Source of the DNA: Herbaspirillum sp. 3R11 | GTDB taxonomy: Bacteria > Pseudomonadota > Gammaproteobacteria > Burkholderiales > Burkholderiaceae_D | Direction: 5' to 3' | Length of the DNA stretch: 64,000 bases | NCBI RefSeq assembly: GCF_004563925.1 | Contig: NZ_SPNJ01000001.1 | Location: forward strand, 434,001-498,000 | Shown here: positions 50,058 to 58,106 of the stretch, piece after piece | Layout of the letters: every line of letters begins with the position of its first letter | Numbering within the stretch: position 1 is the stretch's first letter | The notes under the pieces: model-generated | Database searches by the model: none | Told to the model about the DNA's origin: nothing | The model's input: the letters and a program-made list of their open reading frames with translations, nothing else | Translations under genes and position numbers: made by a program

Positions 50058-50587
50058 CGCTTGAAGCGATTGGCGCAATGCTGAAGACGGTCCCGGCATG
50101 GTGCTGGAAACTGCTGCTGGTGTGTGCGGCGCTGCTCGCGGTGGAGTGGCATGGCCGGCACGCAATCCAAGTGAAATGGGATGCGGCCGACGAGGCTCGC
50201 GCCGAGTTGGCGCGGGAAGTTGGTCGCGCTCAAAAGGTGGTGGTGGCCGAGACGCAGATCAAATACCGGGATCTGATTCAACGAATCTATGTACAGGGAG
50301 AAGAAAATGAAGGGCGAGTGCAGGAGTTTGTTACGGGCGATGACAGTAAGCGCTTTGGTGTCAACGTTGGCTTTGTGCGGATGCACGACGCCGCCTGGAG
50401 TGGTGCCGATGCCGGACCTGCCGACAGCGCTGACCGTGGACCCGCCGCCATTCCGCTTGCTGACGTCGCCGCCGCCGACGTCCACAACGCCACCAGTTGC
50501 CGCGCCTGGAGGGAAATAGCACTCGGCCTGCGAGAGAACTATCGAAAGCTGCAGGAAGCTGCAGCAGCTGCGGCAAGCAGCAAATAA
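50054..50587 (+). CDS. Rz-like inner-membrane spanin
   Basis: The 177-residue protein has one N-terminal membrane helix (about 14-31, AWCWKLLLVCAALLAVEW) and a periplasmic helical region (ADEARAELAREVGRAQKVVV). A nested frame encodes its partner. It would span the periplasm and fuse membranes at lysis. Confidence 0.87.
   Translation: MTLEAIGAMLKTVPAWCWKLLLVCAALLAVEWHGRHAIQVKWDAADEARAELAREVGRAQKVVVAETQIKYRDLIQRIYVQGEENEGRVQEFVTGDDSKRFGVNVGFVRMHDAAWSGADAGPADSADRGPAAIPLADVAAADVHNATSCRAWREIALGLRENYRKLQEAAAAAASSK
50307..50519 (+). CDS. Rz1-like outer-membrane lipoprotein spanin nested in Rz
   Basis: In the +1 frame inside Rz, the ATG at 50307 follows AGGGAGAAGAAA and gives 70 residues. A signal ends at the lipobox LCGC (Cys about 25), followed by a proline-rich chain (TTPPGVVPMPDLP, SPPPTSTTPP). 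Size, lipobox, proline content and nesting match lambda Rz1. Confidence 0.87.
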   Translation: MKGECRSLLRAMTVSALVSTLALCGCTTPPGVVPMPDLPTALTVDPPPFRLLTSPPPTSTTPPVAAPGGK

Positions 50588-50595
50588 GACAGAGC

Positions 50596-50629
50596 GCCCG
50601 TTCTAGCTGCGCTAACAGCCGGAACGGGC
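50596..50629 (+). other. Nested perfect hairpin after the lysis cassette
   Basis: GCCCGTTC (50596-50603) pairs with GAACGGGC (50622-50629), enclosing GCTG (50606-50609) paired with CAGC (50616-50619). There is no T run, so it may act as an RNA-stability element rather than a terminator. Confidence 0.6.
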
Positions 50630-50717
50630 CTCAATCCACTGATGCGACCAGTGAATCAAGCCAGGGCACTGCCACCTCGCGAGGCGGGCGTATCCTAGCA
50701 CAACTGAAAGATTCACC

Positions 50718-51506
50718 ATGGGAACACCAATTATTCCTTGGCTCGGCGGCAAGCGTCGTCTGGCCGATACTCTTATTCCACGCTTCCCGCAGCACAAATG
50801 CTACGTCGAGGTTTTTGCCGGCGGTGCTGCGCTGTATTTCTTGCGGCCGCCGGCAGAGGTGGAAGTGATTAACGACGTCAACGGCGAGCTGATCAATCTC
50901 TATCGGGTGGTCAAGAATCACCTTGAGGAATTTGTCCGGCAATTCAAGTATGCGCTGTCGAGTCGGCAGGTATTCAAGTGGCTGCAGGACACGCCGACCG
51001 AGACGCTGACGGATATTCAGCGTGCCGCTCGTTTCTTCTACCTGCAGCAGCACTGCTTCGGTGGCAAGGTCGATGGACAGACTTGGGGGACCGCAACAAC
51101 AGCGCCGCCGGTCAACCTGCTGCGCATCGAGGAGAATTTATCTGCAGCGCATTTGCGCCTGGCGTCGACGTACATCGAGAATCGCGATTGGGCAAAGTGC
51201 ATCGAGACCTATGATCGGCCGCACACTTTTTTCTACATGGATCCGCCGTATTGGGAGACGGCCGGCTATGGAGTGGAGTTCGGACTGGAGCAGTATGAGC
51301 GCATGGCCGGACTGATGCGGTCTATGAAGGGCAAGGCCATCCTGAGTATCAACGACCACCCTGAGATTCGGCGAGTCTTCGCTGGATTTCAGCTGGAAGA
51401 AGTCGGTATTGACTATCAGGTCGGCGGCGGTGGCAAGTCCGTGGCCAGGACGGAGCTGATCATTTATAGCTGGGACCGTGAAGCCGAACCTGCAGGACTG
51501 TTCTAA
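50718..51506 (+). CDS. DNA adenine N6-methyltransferase (D12 class)
   Basis: The 262-residue protein begins WLGGKRRL and has the SAM motif VEVFAGGAALYF (FAGG 33-36) and the catalytic DPPY (175-178). This is the Dam/D12 class that methylates adenine, often in GATC. No partner restriction enzyme is seen. An orphan methylase in a prophage usually protects phage DNA or alters expression. Confidence 0.93.
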   Translation: MGTPIIPWLGGKRRLADTLIPRFPQHKCYVEVFAGGAALYFLRPPAEVEVINDVNGELINLYRVVKNHLEEFVRQFKYALSSRQVFKWLQDTPTETLTDIQRAARFFYLQQHCFGGKVDGQTWGTATTAPPVNLLRIEENLSAAHLRLASTYIENRDWAKCIETYDRPHTFFYMDPPYWETAGYGVEFGLEQYERMAGLMRSMKGKAILSINDHPEIRRVFAGFQLEEVGIDYQVGGGGKSVARTELIIYSWDREAEPAGLF

Positions 51507-51514
51507 TCACCGGG

Positions 51515-52297
51515 CTATTTGCTGACGGGGAGCGGCAACTTCAAAGGCGGGATGTCGTTCTCTTTCACAATGGTTTGAAGCGCACGGACGATGTGTTTGC
51601 AGGTGATGAAATGCACTATGCCAGCACTTTGGCTTCCCCTGATCAGCATTCCGGAAAAGCAGGGGAAGGTTACAGTGTCGTCCATATGTGAGAGTTGAAA
51701 GACTGGCGACCCACTAAACCCGTCAAAAGACGGGAAGTCTGTCGCGTTGTTTACTTCAAGTCCATGCAATCCGCTTCCTGTTTCTCCCCCTTCGATCAGG
51801 AACGCATCCGCAATCACTCCTACCGTGTGAATTTGCTTGCCAGAATATTCGCGTAGCTCATGCGGATAGCCCCTAAAGGTGTAATTGAAGTTGGGGTTCA
51901 AAATAGTAACCGTGTCATCCACGGAAATCTTCGCTGGATAATGTTCTGCGAGTAGTGTGACGTCAACCTTCTCGGCATCAATCTCCAAGATGGTGATATC
52001 GGATAGCTCCTCTTCACTTTCGTCATTTGCTATCAGTTCGAAGCGGCGACTGATCGGCAACATTTCGTCCCGTTGCGGATCGTATTGAGCCGTCAACTGC
52101 ATTACCCCGTGACTACGCGCATAGGTATGAGTGGCTGTGACTACAAAGTATCGACCGTAGAAGTCAGCTATGAAGCATGTCCCCAAGACGGAAAAGGGAA
52201 AATCGGCGTGATCATTTTTTGCGAGTAGTGGACGTACACATGTGAAGACATCCATCAGCGGTCGATAATCATCCATTGGGTTCGATTTTTTTTTCAT
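51515..52297 (-). CDS. Trypsin-like serine protease domain protein (cargo gene)
   Basis: From the ATG at 52297 the protein has 260 residues; an in-frame ATG at 52366 would run through the LexA box and is less likely. The chymotrypsin triad order is visible: VVTATHTY (His), LSDITILEID (Asp), and FDGFSGSPVF (Ser in a GFSGSP motif). No signal peptide is seen, so it is cytoplasmic. It points away from the two cargo genes to its right. Substrate unknown; in this prophage location an anti-phage or host-modifying role is possible but unproven. Confidence 0.8.
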   Translation of the reverse strand: MKKKSNPMDDYRPLMDVFTCVRPLLAKNDHADFPFSVLGTCFIADFYGRYFVVTATHTYARSHGVMQLTAQYDPQRDEMLPISRRFELIANDESEEELSDITILEIDAEKVDVTLLAEHYPAKISVDDTVTILNPNFNYTFRGYPHELREYSGKQIHTVGVIADAFLIEGGETGSGLHGLEVNNATDFPSFDGFSGSPVFQLSHMDDTVTFPCFSGMLIRGSQSAGIVHFITCKHIVRALQTIVKENDIPPLKLPLPVSK

Positions 52298-52334
52298 ATG
52301 ATGCTCAATAGTAGACGGGTACTGCTTTCGGATA

Positions 52335-52354
52335 TACTGTGTTTTTATACAGCA
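52335..52354 (+). promoter_or_regulatory. LexA box
   Basis: TACTGTGTTTTTATACAGCA contains CTGT-N8-ACAG exactly, the LexA/SOS operator. It ends 14 bp before the ATG at 52368, so that gene should be SOS-induced. It also lies between two divergent genes. Confidence 0.82.
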
Positions 52355-52367
52355 TTCTGTTGCCACG

Positions 52368-52793
52368 ATGAAAGTTTCAATCTATCAAATGCGCAGGCAT
52401 GGTGTTCGAATTCCTAAGCACGCTCTCTCGCGGGAGATAGCGCAGGAGGGGGAGTTGTCTATCAATACGACGCAGGACAATCGCCTCAATCGAGTCTCGA
52501 AGACAGCGAAGCTCACACACACGCGGTACGGCAGTACTTACGAGCTGATGGACGTCGATATCCTTTGGATAGAAGGGGATAATTTTGCCCTATCTGGCTT
52601 TGAGCAGAACAAGAACGAGGCCGGGGAGGTTGTCGACTACGCGCAGTCCTGGTTATGCCTGCTTGGCGTTGGGCGGCGGCTGAAGACGGAAAGTGAACTC
52701 TATGAAGAGCAACATGCGCGCCGGAACAAAAAGCCAGCGCCAGAGCCGTTTCTTGATTGGGCTGCTGCATCTGCCAAGGTGCGGGGTGGATAG
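52368..52793 (+). CDS. SOS-controlled small protein, candidate antirepressor
   Basis: The 141-residue protein (MKVSIYQMRRHGVRIPKHAL...) is not recognised; it has a beta-rich first half (LMDVDILWIEGDNFALSGFE) and a charged helical C-terminus. Its LexA box implies induction by DNA damage. The phage repressor has no self-cleavage domain, so an SOS-controlled antirepressor (as Tum in phage 186) would explain how this prophage is induced. That role is inferred only from regulation and need. Confidence 0.68.
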   Translation: MKVSIYQMRRHGVRIPKHALSREIAQEGELSINTTQDNRLNRVSKTAKLTHTRYGSTYELMDVDILWIEGDNFALSGFEQNKNEAGEVVDYAQSWLCLLGVGRRLKTESELYEEQHARRNKKPAPEPFLDWAAASAKVRGG

Positions 52794-52874
52794 CCAGCCC
52801 GAAGCAGCAGGCGCACTTGGTGTAGTCTATGGCTGCATCTGCGCATGCCCTTTCACTGTGTTGACCGTCTCCCT

Positions 52875-53864
52875 ATGAAACTATTGAGTAACACGATCAA
52901 TCAACATTACCTGCCGCAGGTTGAGCAGCGTCTAAACACGTGCAGCGCTCCTGGCGTGGATCGTCGAAAACAGAGGATCTATAAGTTTGAGATTCAGCAA
53001 CGTGGCACAAGTGACGAAATCAAACTGGGGCCAGCGGCCAAGAAATTGATTGAAGGGAATCTGTCGCTCGACGACCTGTTCAGTTTTGACGTGGAGCCAC
53101 GCGCAAATTTGCGGCACAACTTTGAGGCACTCTTCCAACGGTACGAGGAGCAACTTAAAACGCATACTGAGGCATTGCTAAAAAAGGCCGAAGTGCGGTC
53201 CGCTGATATTGTCGACGAACTGTTCGCGCTCTACTCAGCAAAGCTATTGAACTTCATCCGTAATCCTTATGTGATTCATAAGTCGCTGGATACGTTTAAA
53301 AGTTTTAAAAACCATCATCCGACCGATCCGGAGAGCAATCATCTCTTTCAACTGGTTTTGAATGGACGCAAGCCGCACCAGGTTGAAACGTGCAAACGCC
53401 TGGGTATTACGAATGTTCAGTATCGGGAGTGGCTTGGGATACTATTTATGTTGCTGACTGAGTTAGAGCCGGGTCAGGAAAACATGTTGGATGCTGTGGT
53501 GCGCCAAATGTTTACCGACAAAAAACAGGCGGTTTTCGTGATGATTAGCATGTACACGAAGGAGAAGTGCCTATTGTCAGATCGTTCCTTCAGCACGAAT
53601 GTTTTGCAAGGCCCCGATAAAATGGGTATGGACTTCAATTTAAGACACGATGCATTCATTCGGTACGTTTTCATCAGTCGTGCGGCGTCATTGCCGCCAG
53701 ACATGCATCCAGATCGAATAGCCTTTTTCGAGACGCTCGACCAACCAGTCAACGCTTTCTATGTCGTTGACGACTTGATGCAGCTTCGGGGATTCAACAT
53801 GAACGTCATCAATCAGAGCCACAGCAGTGTGTTTTGCGCGGCTAAAGATGGAATCTTGTTCTAA
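52875..53864 (+). CDS. Hypothetical cargo protein (DUF4238-like start)
   Basis: The 330-residue protein from the ATG at 52875 (MKLLSNTINQHYLPQVEQRL) has an xHYxPQ element near the N-terminus as in DUF4238 proteins, then mainly helical sequence. Its GC content is visibly lower than neighbours, suggesting later acquisition. An upstream in-frame ATG at 52845 is possible. It is the last prophage gene before attR. Such low-GC genes next to att sites are often defence or conversion genes; none is shown here. Confidence 0.7.
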   Translation: MKLLSNTINQHYLPQVEQRLNTCSAPGVDRRKQRIYKFEIQQRGTSDEIKLGPAAKKLIEGNLSLDDLFSFDVEPRANLRHNFEALFQRYEEQLKTHTEALLKKAEVRSADIVDELFALYSAKLLNFIRNPYVIHKSLDTFKSFKNHHPTDPESNHLFQLVLNGRKPHQVETCKRLGITNVQYREWLGILFMLLTELEPGQENMLDAVVRQMFTDKKQAVFVMISMYTKEKCLLSDRSFSTNVLQGPDKMGMDFNLRHDAFIRYVFISRAASLPPDMHPDRIAFFETLDQPVNAFYVVDDLMQLRGFNMNVINQSHSSVFCAAKDGILF

Positions 53865-54022
53865 CTGACGAGGCCTGGAGCGAAGCAATTGGGGCGAGTG
53901 TCGATCAGGACCACGATTTGATTTGGGTTTACTTCAGGGATTTTTCGGGGGCATAAGGGGGTATCGAGGGGTATCCACTCCGCCTGATACCCTTGAAAGA
54001 CCGTTGCTACGGCTTCTTGAAA

Positions 54023-54049
54023 TTGGTTCGAGTCCAATCGTGCCTACCA
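54023..54049 (+). repeat. attR core (27 bp)
   Basis: Identical to the tRNA-Val 3' end at 15845-15871. Only the tRNA 3' part is present, so this copy is not a functional tRNA. Confidence 0.95.
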
Positions 54050-54229
54050 ATATTCTTGATGTTGTCGAATATTGGTATCGAAGCAGGTAGCAAGGCTTCG
54101 TAAAAACAGCATCAAAAGCAAAATCACAATGGAAGCGCAGTCCCGGCTTCCATTTTTGCTTTTTGTCTTCTGGATTTTCTCTTCGGATTTTCTCTTCTTC
54201 TCTTCCGCGCTCGATTTTTTCTTGCAGCC

Positions 54230-54255
54230 AAAAAAAAGCCACCGCAAGCGATGGC
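54230..54255 (-). terminator. Terminator for the GntR-family gene
   Basis: On the minus strand GCCATC pairs with GGTGGC (one wobble) and eight T residues follow. It ends about 27 bp beyond the GntR-family stop. Confidence 0.75.
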
Positions 54256-54281
54256 CTTCAGCGACAACTTCCCAACTGTTT

Positions 54282-55043
54282 TTATTGATTATTCGTTTTC
54301 CCCGCAGGCGCTTCGTTCGCGACCGGCGGCACCGGCACGTTCAGCACCGCATCGCGCTTGTCCAGCAGATGCCGGCGCAGGATCGCGGCCAGGCGCTTGC
54401 CGTCGCGTGCCTCCAGCGCCTTGACCATCTCGTCGTGATCGTGTGCGGCGCTGTCCCATTTTTCCGGACGGAAGTTTGACTTGAAGCGCAGCGCCTGCAG
54501 GCGGCGGTTCAGGCCGAGGTAGGTCTGGTGCAGCACCGAGTTGCGTGCGGCTTCGTTGATCTTGTTGTGGATGGCCTGGTTGCGGCTGTAATAGCCGGGC
54601 AGGTCGTTCTGCGCCTTGCAGGCCAGCATGGCGTAGTGCAGCGCCTTGATCTCGGCCACTTCCACCGGGGTGATGCGTTCGCAGGCCAGCTCGCCGGACA
54701 TCGCTTCCAGGCCGCTCATGAGTTCAAAGGTTTCCCAGATCTCGGTCTCGGTCATCTTCGACACCGAGGCGCCGCGATTTGGCGAAATTTCGATCAGGCC
54801 TTCTGCGGCCAATACCTTCAACGCTTCACGCAGCGGCGTGCGCGAAATGCCCAGCGTTTCGCACAGTTCGCGTTCGTTCAGTTTGGTGCCGGGCATCAGC
54901 ACTGCTTCCACGATCAGGTTGCGCAGGTGCTCGACGACGGTGTCGTGCAGGCGCTGGCGCTCCAGTTTCGGCAGGGCGGCGGGGCTGGTTTGCTGCTCGG
55001 TCTGGTCGGGCTTGCTAATCAATTCAATGGCTGAATTTTGCAT
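54282..55043 (-). CDS. GntR-family (FadR/FCD) transcriptional regulator
   Basis: The 253-residue protein has an N-terminal winged helix (about 28-95, LNERELCETLGISRTPLREA) and an FCD effector domain (about 105-235) with metal-site-type histidines (HYAM, NQAIHNKINEA, HDHDEMVKALEARD). FCD regulators respond to small acids. It is divergent from a four-gene catabolic operon, and the operator ATTTTGCATTCAAAAT occurs over its own start codon and near the operon promoter, so it probably represses both. Confidence 0.92.
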   Translation of the reverse strand: MQNSAIELISKPDQTEQQTSPAALPKLERQRLHDTVVEHLRNLIVEAVLMPGTKLNERELCETLGISRTPLREALKVLAAEGLIEISPNRGASVSKMTETEIWETFELMSGLEAMSGELACERITPVEVAEIKALHYAMLACKAQNDLPGYYSRNQAIHNKINEAARNSVLHQTYLGLNRRLQALRFKSNFRPEKWDSAAHDHDEMVKALEARDGKRLAAILRRHLLDKRDAVLNVPVPPVANEAPAGKTNNQ

Positions 55044-55050
55044 TCAAAAT
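55035..55050 (-). promoter_or_regulatory. GntR-family operator overlapping the regulator start codon
   Basis: ATTTTGCATTCAAAAT covers the ATG (55041-55043) of the regulator. The same palindrome is at 55278-55297. Confidence 0.8.
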
Positions 55051-55277
55051 CCTTAATTTACTGCTTGGCGCTATTTTAGCATCCAACGCTTCATTGCAAA
55101 AATACCAGCTTTTGTGTGTTGTATGGATGAAAAATATTGCCGCCAAGCGCGTGTCGGTGATCCCAAGTGCCTATATATACAGGGTTTTCTATCAAAATCA
55201 TCGCCCCGACTCCGTACCAGGAGTAAGGACTGCAACGATCAAAAAATCCTTTACCTCTTCTGATCTCACTGATAAAG

Positions 55278-55297
55278 TATTTTGCATTCAAAATACA
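55278..55297 (+). promoter_or_regulatory. GntR-family operator in front of the aminotransferase operon
   Basis: GTATTTTGCATTCAAAATAC extends the same 16-bp core to a 20-bp palindrome, 51 bp before the operon's first start codon. The 304-bp divergent region 55044-55347 holds both operators and no gene. Confidence 0.82.
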
Positions 55298-55347
55298 AAA
55301 TTCGATAAAAGATCAATTTCCAGAGACGAATTTCAAAGGAGAAGTAA

Positions 55348-56565
55348 ATGTTAAAACTCGACTTTCATCCAGCCGGCCGTCATTTCCTGCAAATCCCGGG
55401 TCCGAGCCCTGTGCCTGATCGCATCTTGCGCGCCATGAGCTTGCCGACCATCGACCATCGCGGCCCGGAATTCGGCGCGCTGGGCCTGCAGGTGCTGGCC
55501 GGCATCAAGAAGATTTTCAAGACCGAACAGCCCGTCATCATCTATCCGGCTTCCGGCACCGGCGCCTGGGAAGCGGCGCTGACCAATACCCTGAGCGCAG
55601 GCGACACCGTGCTGATGTACGAAACCGGCCATTTCGCCACGCTGTGGAAGAAGATGGCCGAAGCGCTGGGCCTGAAGCCGGAGTTCCTCGGCTTGCCCGG
55701 CATCGAAGGCTGGCGCCGCGGCGTGCAGGCCGACCTGATCGAAGAACGCTTACGCAAGGACAGCGGCCATCAGATCAAGGCGGTGTGCGTGGTGCATAAC
55801 GAAACCTCGACCGGCGTGACTTCCGACATCGCCTCGGTGCGCAAGGCCATCGACGCCGCCGGCCATCCGGCGCTGCTGCTGGTCGACACCATCTCGGGCC
55901 TGGCCTCGGCGGATTATCGCCATGACGAGTGGGGCGTCGACGTGACCGTCTCCGGTTCGCAAAAGGGCTTGATGCTGCCGCCGGGAATCAGCTTCAACGC
56001 CGTCTCGAAGAAAGCCATCGAAGCCAGCAAATCTTCCAAATTGCCGAAAGCCTTCTGGGGCTGGGGCGAAATCATCGAGATGAACGCCACCGGCTACTGG
56101 CCGTACACGCCCAACACCAACTTGCTGTACGGCTTGCACGAAGCGCTGGAAATGATCCTGGGCGAAGGCCTGGATAACGTTTTCGCACGTCATGAGCGCC
56201 TAGCCGAAGCCTGCCGCCAAGCCGTCACGGCCTGGGGTCTGGAGATTCAGTGCGCCGATCCGGCGGTGTATTCGCCGGTGCTGACGGGCGTGATGACGCC
56301 GGCCGGTTTTGATGCCGACGCGATTCGCAAGGTGATTTACGAAAACTTCAACATGTCGCTCGGCACCGGCCTGGGCAAGATGAAGGGCGGTATGTTCCGC
56401 ATCGGCCATTTGGGCGAAGCCAACGACCTGACGCTGATGGCGACGCTGGCCGGCTGCGAAATGGGGCTGAAGCTCGCGGGCGTCAAGCTGGCCGGCAGCG
56501 GCGTGCAAGCTGCAATGGACAACCTGACTGCAAAGAAAAACAAGCCGGCGCTGAAGGTCGCCTGA
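55348..56565 (+). CDS. Class V aminotransferase (serine/alanine-glyoxylate type)
   Basis: The 405-residue protein starts after AAGGAG. It shows PGPSPVPDRILRAM at the N-terminus, the cofactor loop ASGTGAWEAAL, Asp180 in LLVDTISGL, and the PLP-binding Lys206 in SGSQKGLMLP. This pattern is that of serine-glyoxylate and alanine-glyoxylate aminotransferases, which move amino groups between glyoxylate and small amino acids. It leads an operon with a transporter, a hydratase-like protein and a 2-hydroxyacid oxidase-like protein, pointing to use of a hydroxy- or keto-acid. Confidence 0.92.
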   Translation: MLKLDFHPAGRHFLQIPGPSPVPDRILRAMSLPTIDHRGPEFGALGLQVLAGIKKIFKTEQPVIIYPASGTGAWEAALTNTLSAGDTVLMYETGHFATLWKKMAEALGLKPEFLGLPGIEGWRRGVQADLIEERLRKDSGHQIKAVCVVHNETSTGVTSDIASVRKAIDAAGHPALLLVDTISGLASADYRHDEWGVDVTVSGSQKGLMLPPGISFNAVSKKAIEASKSSKLPKAFWGWGEIIEMNATGYWPYTPNTNLLYGLHEALEMILGEGLDNVFARHERLAEACRQAVTAWGLEIQCADPAVYSPVLTGVMTPAGFDADAIRKVIYENFNMSLGTGLGKMKGGMFRIGHLGEANDLTLMATLAGCEMGLKLAGVKLAGSGVQAAMDNLTAKKNKPALKVA

Positions 56566-56754
56566 TCATCTGAACCGCCTGGCTTGGCAAAAGAAAAAGC
56601 AATAACGGAGGAAAGAACGCCGGTGCAGACCTTCTGCAAGGACTGCATCGGCAAAGTGGATCAATAACGAAAGACCGGTGCTGCAACATCCCACAGAGGA
56701 ATCGAAACCACAGGTTTCACGGCGCGCCGGCGCACCAATAATGGAGACAAAGCA

Positions 56755-58038
56755 ATGAGACACCTGCGCTTGCGCGCGACTACGGTCGTGCTATTGATGT
56801 TATGCATGATGTATTTCATCACCTACCTCGATCGCGTCAACGTCAGCACCGCCGCGGCCGGTTTTGCCAAGGAATTCAACCTCTCGAAGACGGAAATCGG
56901 TCTGGTCTTTTCCGCCTTCGCCTATCCCTATCTGGTGTTTCAGATCATCGGCGGCTGGGTCAGCGACAAGTTCGGCGCGCGCCGCACGCTGATTTATTGC
57001 GGCTTGCTGTGGGCGCTGGCGACGGTGCTGACCGGTTTCGCGGGCGGCCTGGTGTCGTTGCTGCTGGCGCGTTTGCTGCTCGGCCTCGGTGAAGGCGCGA
57101 CCTTCCCGGCGGCGACCACGGCGATGTCGCGCTGGGTGGCCAAAGACAAGCGCGGTTTCGCCCAAGGCATCACGCATGCCTTCGCACGGATCGGCAATGC
57201 GGTAGCGCCGGCGGCGGTGGTGTGGATCATGGCCGAACACGGCTGGCGCGAATCGTTCTACATCTTCGGCGCGTTCAGCCTGGTGTGGGTGATCGTGTGG
57301 GCCTTCGTGTTCACGGAAGATCCGGCCAAACATCCGCGCATCACCTCGGAAGAACTGGCGATCCTGCCGCCCGGCAAAAAGAAGAGCCCGAAGATTCCAT
57401 GGGGGCCGCTGTTCAAGCGCATGATGCCGGTGACCATCGTCTACTTCTGCTACGGCTGGACCTTGTGGCTGTTCCTGAGCTGGATCCCGCAGTACTTCCT
57501 GCACAGCTATGACCTCGATATGAAGAAGTCGGCGCTGTTCGCTTCCAGCGTGTTCTTTGCCGGCGTGGTGGGCGACACCTTGGGCGGCATCGTCAGCGAC
57601 AAGATCCTGCGAAACACCGGCAACCTCAAGCGCGCCCGCAGCTACATGGTGTCGGTGTGCATGCTGCTGACCTTGCTGTCGCTGCTGCCGCTGATGTTCA
57701 CGCACAACCTCTATGTGTCGATCATCAGCCTGAGCGCAGGTTTCTTCTTCGCTGAAATGACGATCGGTCCGATGTGGGCGATTCCGATGGATATCGCACC
57801 GGAATATTCGGGCACCGCCAGCGGCATGATGAACACCGGCTCGGCACTGGCCGCGATCATTTCGCCGGTGCTGTCGGGCTACCTGATCGACAAGACCGGG
57901 AACTGGGAACTGCCGTTCCTCGGCAGCATGGTGTTGATGGGCTTCGGCGTGCTGCTGGCGTTCCGCATGCAGCCGGACAGCAAGTTTGAAAACACCACGC
58001 CGGATGCAGGCGGCCAGGTGATCAAGGCGCGTGCCTGA
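56755..58038 (+). CDS. MFS transporter, anion:cation symporter (ACS) family
   Basis: The 427-residue protein has 12 predicted helices and ACS-type motifs: YFITYLDRVNVSTAAAGFAK near the start, GGWVSDKFGARRTL (motif A), and RLLLGLGEGATFPAATTAMS. ACS carriers import organic acids such as hexuronates, galactarate or 4-hydroxyphenylacetate. The context implies import of the acid degraded by this operon. The 189-bp gap upstream has no gene. Confidence 0.9.
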   Translation: MRHLRLRATTVVLLMLCMMYFITYLDRVNVSTAAAGFAKEFNLSKTEIGLVFSAFAYPYLVFQIIGGWVSDKFGARRTLIYCGLLWALATVLTGFAGGLVSLLLARLLLGLGEGATFPAATTAMSRWVAKDKRGFAQGITHAFARIGNAVAPAAVVWIMAEHGWRESFYIFGAFSLVWVIVWAFVFTEDPAKHPRITSEELAILPPGKKKSPKIPWGPLFKRMMPVTIVYFCYGWTLWLFLSWIPQYFLHSYDLDMKKSALFASSVFFAGVVGDTLGGIVSDKILRNTGNLKRARSYMVSVCMLLTLLSLLPLMFTHNLYVSIISLSAGFFFAEMTIGPMWAIPMDIAPEYSGTASGMMNTGSALAAIISPVLSGYLIDKTGNWELPFLGSMVLMGFGVLLAFRMQPDSKFENTTPDAGGQVIKARA

Positions 58039-58053
58039 TTGCATCAAGCTGAG

Positions 58054-58080
58054 AATGCCGCGCCCGACCGGCGGCATTTT
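58054..58080 (+). terminator. Terminator-like hairpin between transporter and hydratase genes
   Basis: AATGCCG (58054-58060) pairs with CGGCATT (58072-58078) and precedes TT. It may reduce, but need not stop, readthrough into the downstream two genes. Confidence 0.6.
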
Positions 58081-58106
58081 CCTTGCAACATTCGATCGGG
58101 ATAGCC

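Larger units (their letters stand above)
15845..54049. mobile_element. Complete-looking 38.2 kb temperate myovirus prophage
   Basis: The element is bounded by identical 27-bp repeats (15845-15871, 54023-54049) and inserted in tRNA-Val. It runs integrase, excisionase, leftward early genes, repressor/Cro switch, primase-helicase and likely origin, HNH, terminase, HK97-type head, Mu-type contractile tail, tail-fibre shufflon, lysis genes, methylase and cargo genes. All expected structural modules appear intact with no frameshift other than the expected programmed one, so it is plausibly inducible. The mosaic pairs a siphovirus-like head module with a Mu-like tail module. Confidence 0.95.
53865..54281. 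other. Right prophage end without a gene; possible integrase arm sites
   Basis: The stretch has GGGGTATC twice, 11 bp apart (53957-53964, 53968-53975), and an inverted GATACCC (53986-53992), just inside attR. Direct repeats one helical turn apart are typical of integrase arm-type sites. To the right of attR (after 54049) the host sequence has a T-rich stretch and no gene. Confidence 0.5.

Noticed and set aside
54023-54049. Second tRNA-Val at the right prophage end
   Set aside because: Only the 27-bp 3' part is present with no anticodon arm; it is attR.
54072-54479. 135-residue plus-strand frame right of attR
   Set aside because: It runs through a T-rich gap and a terminator, then antisense into the GntR-family gene.
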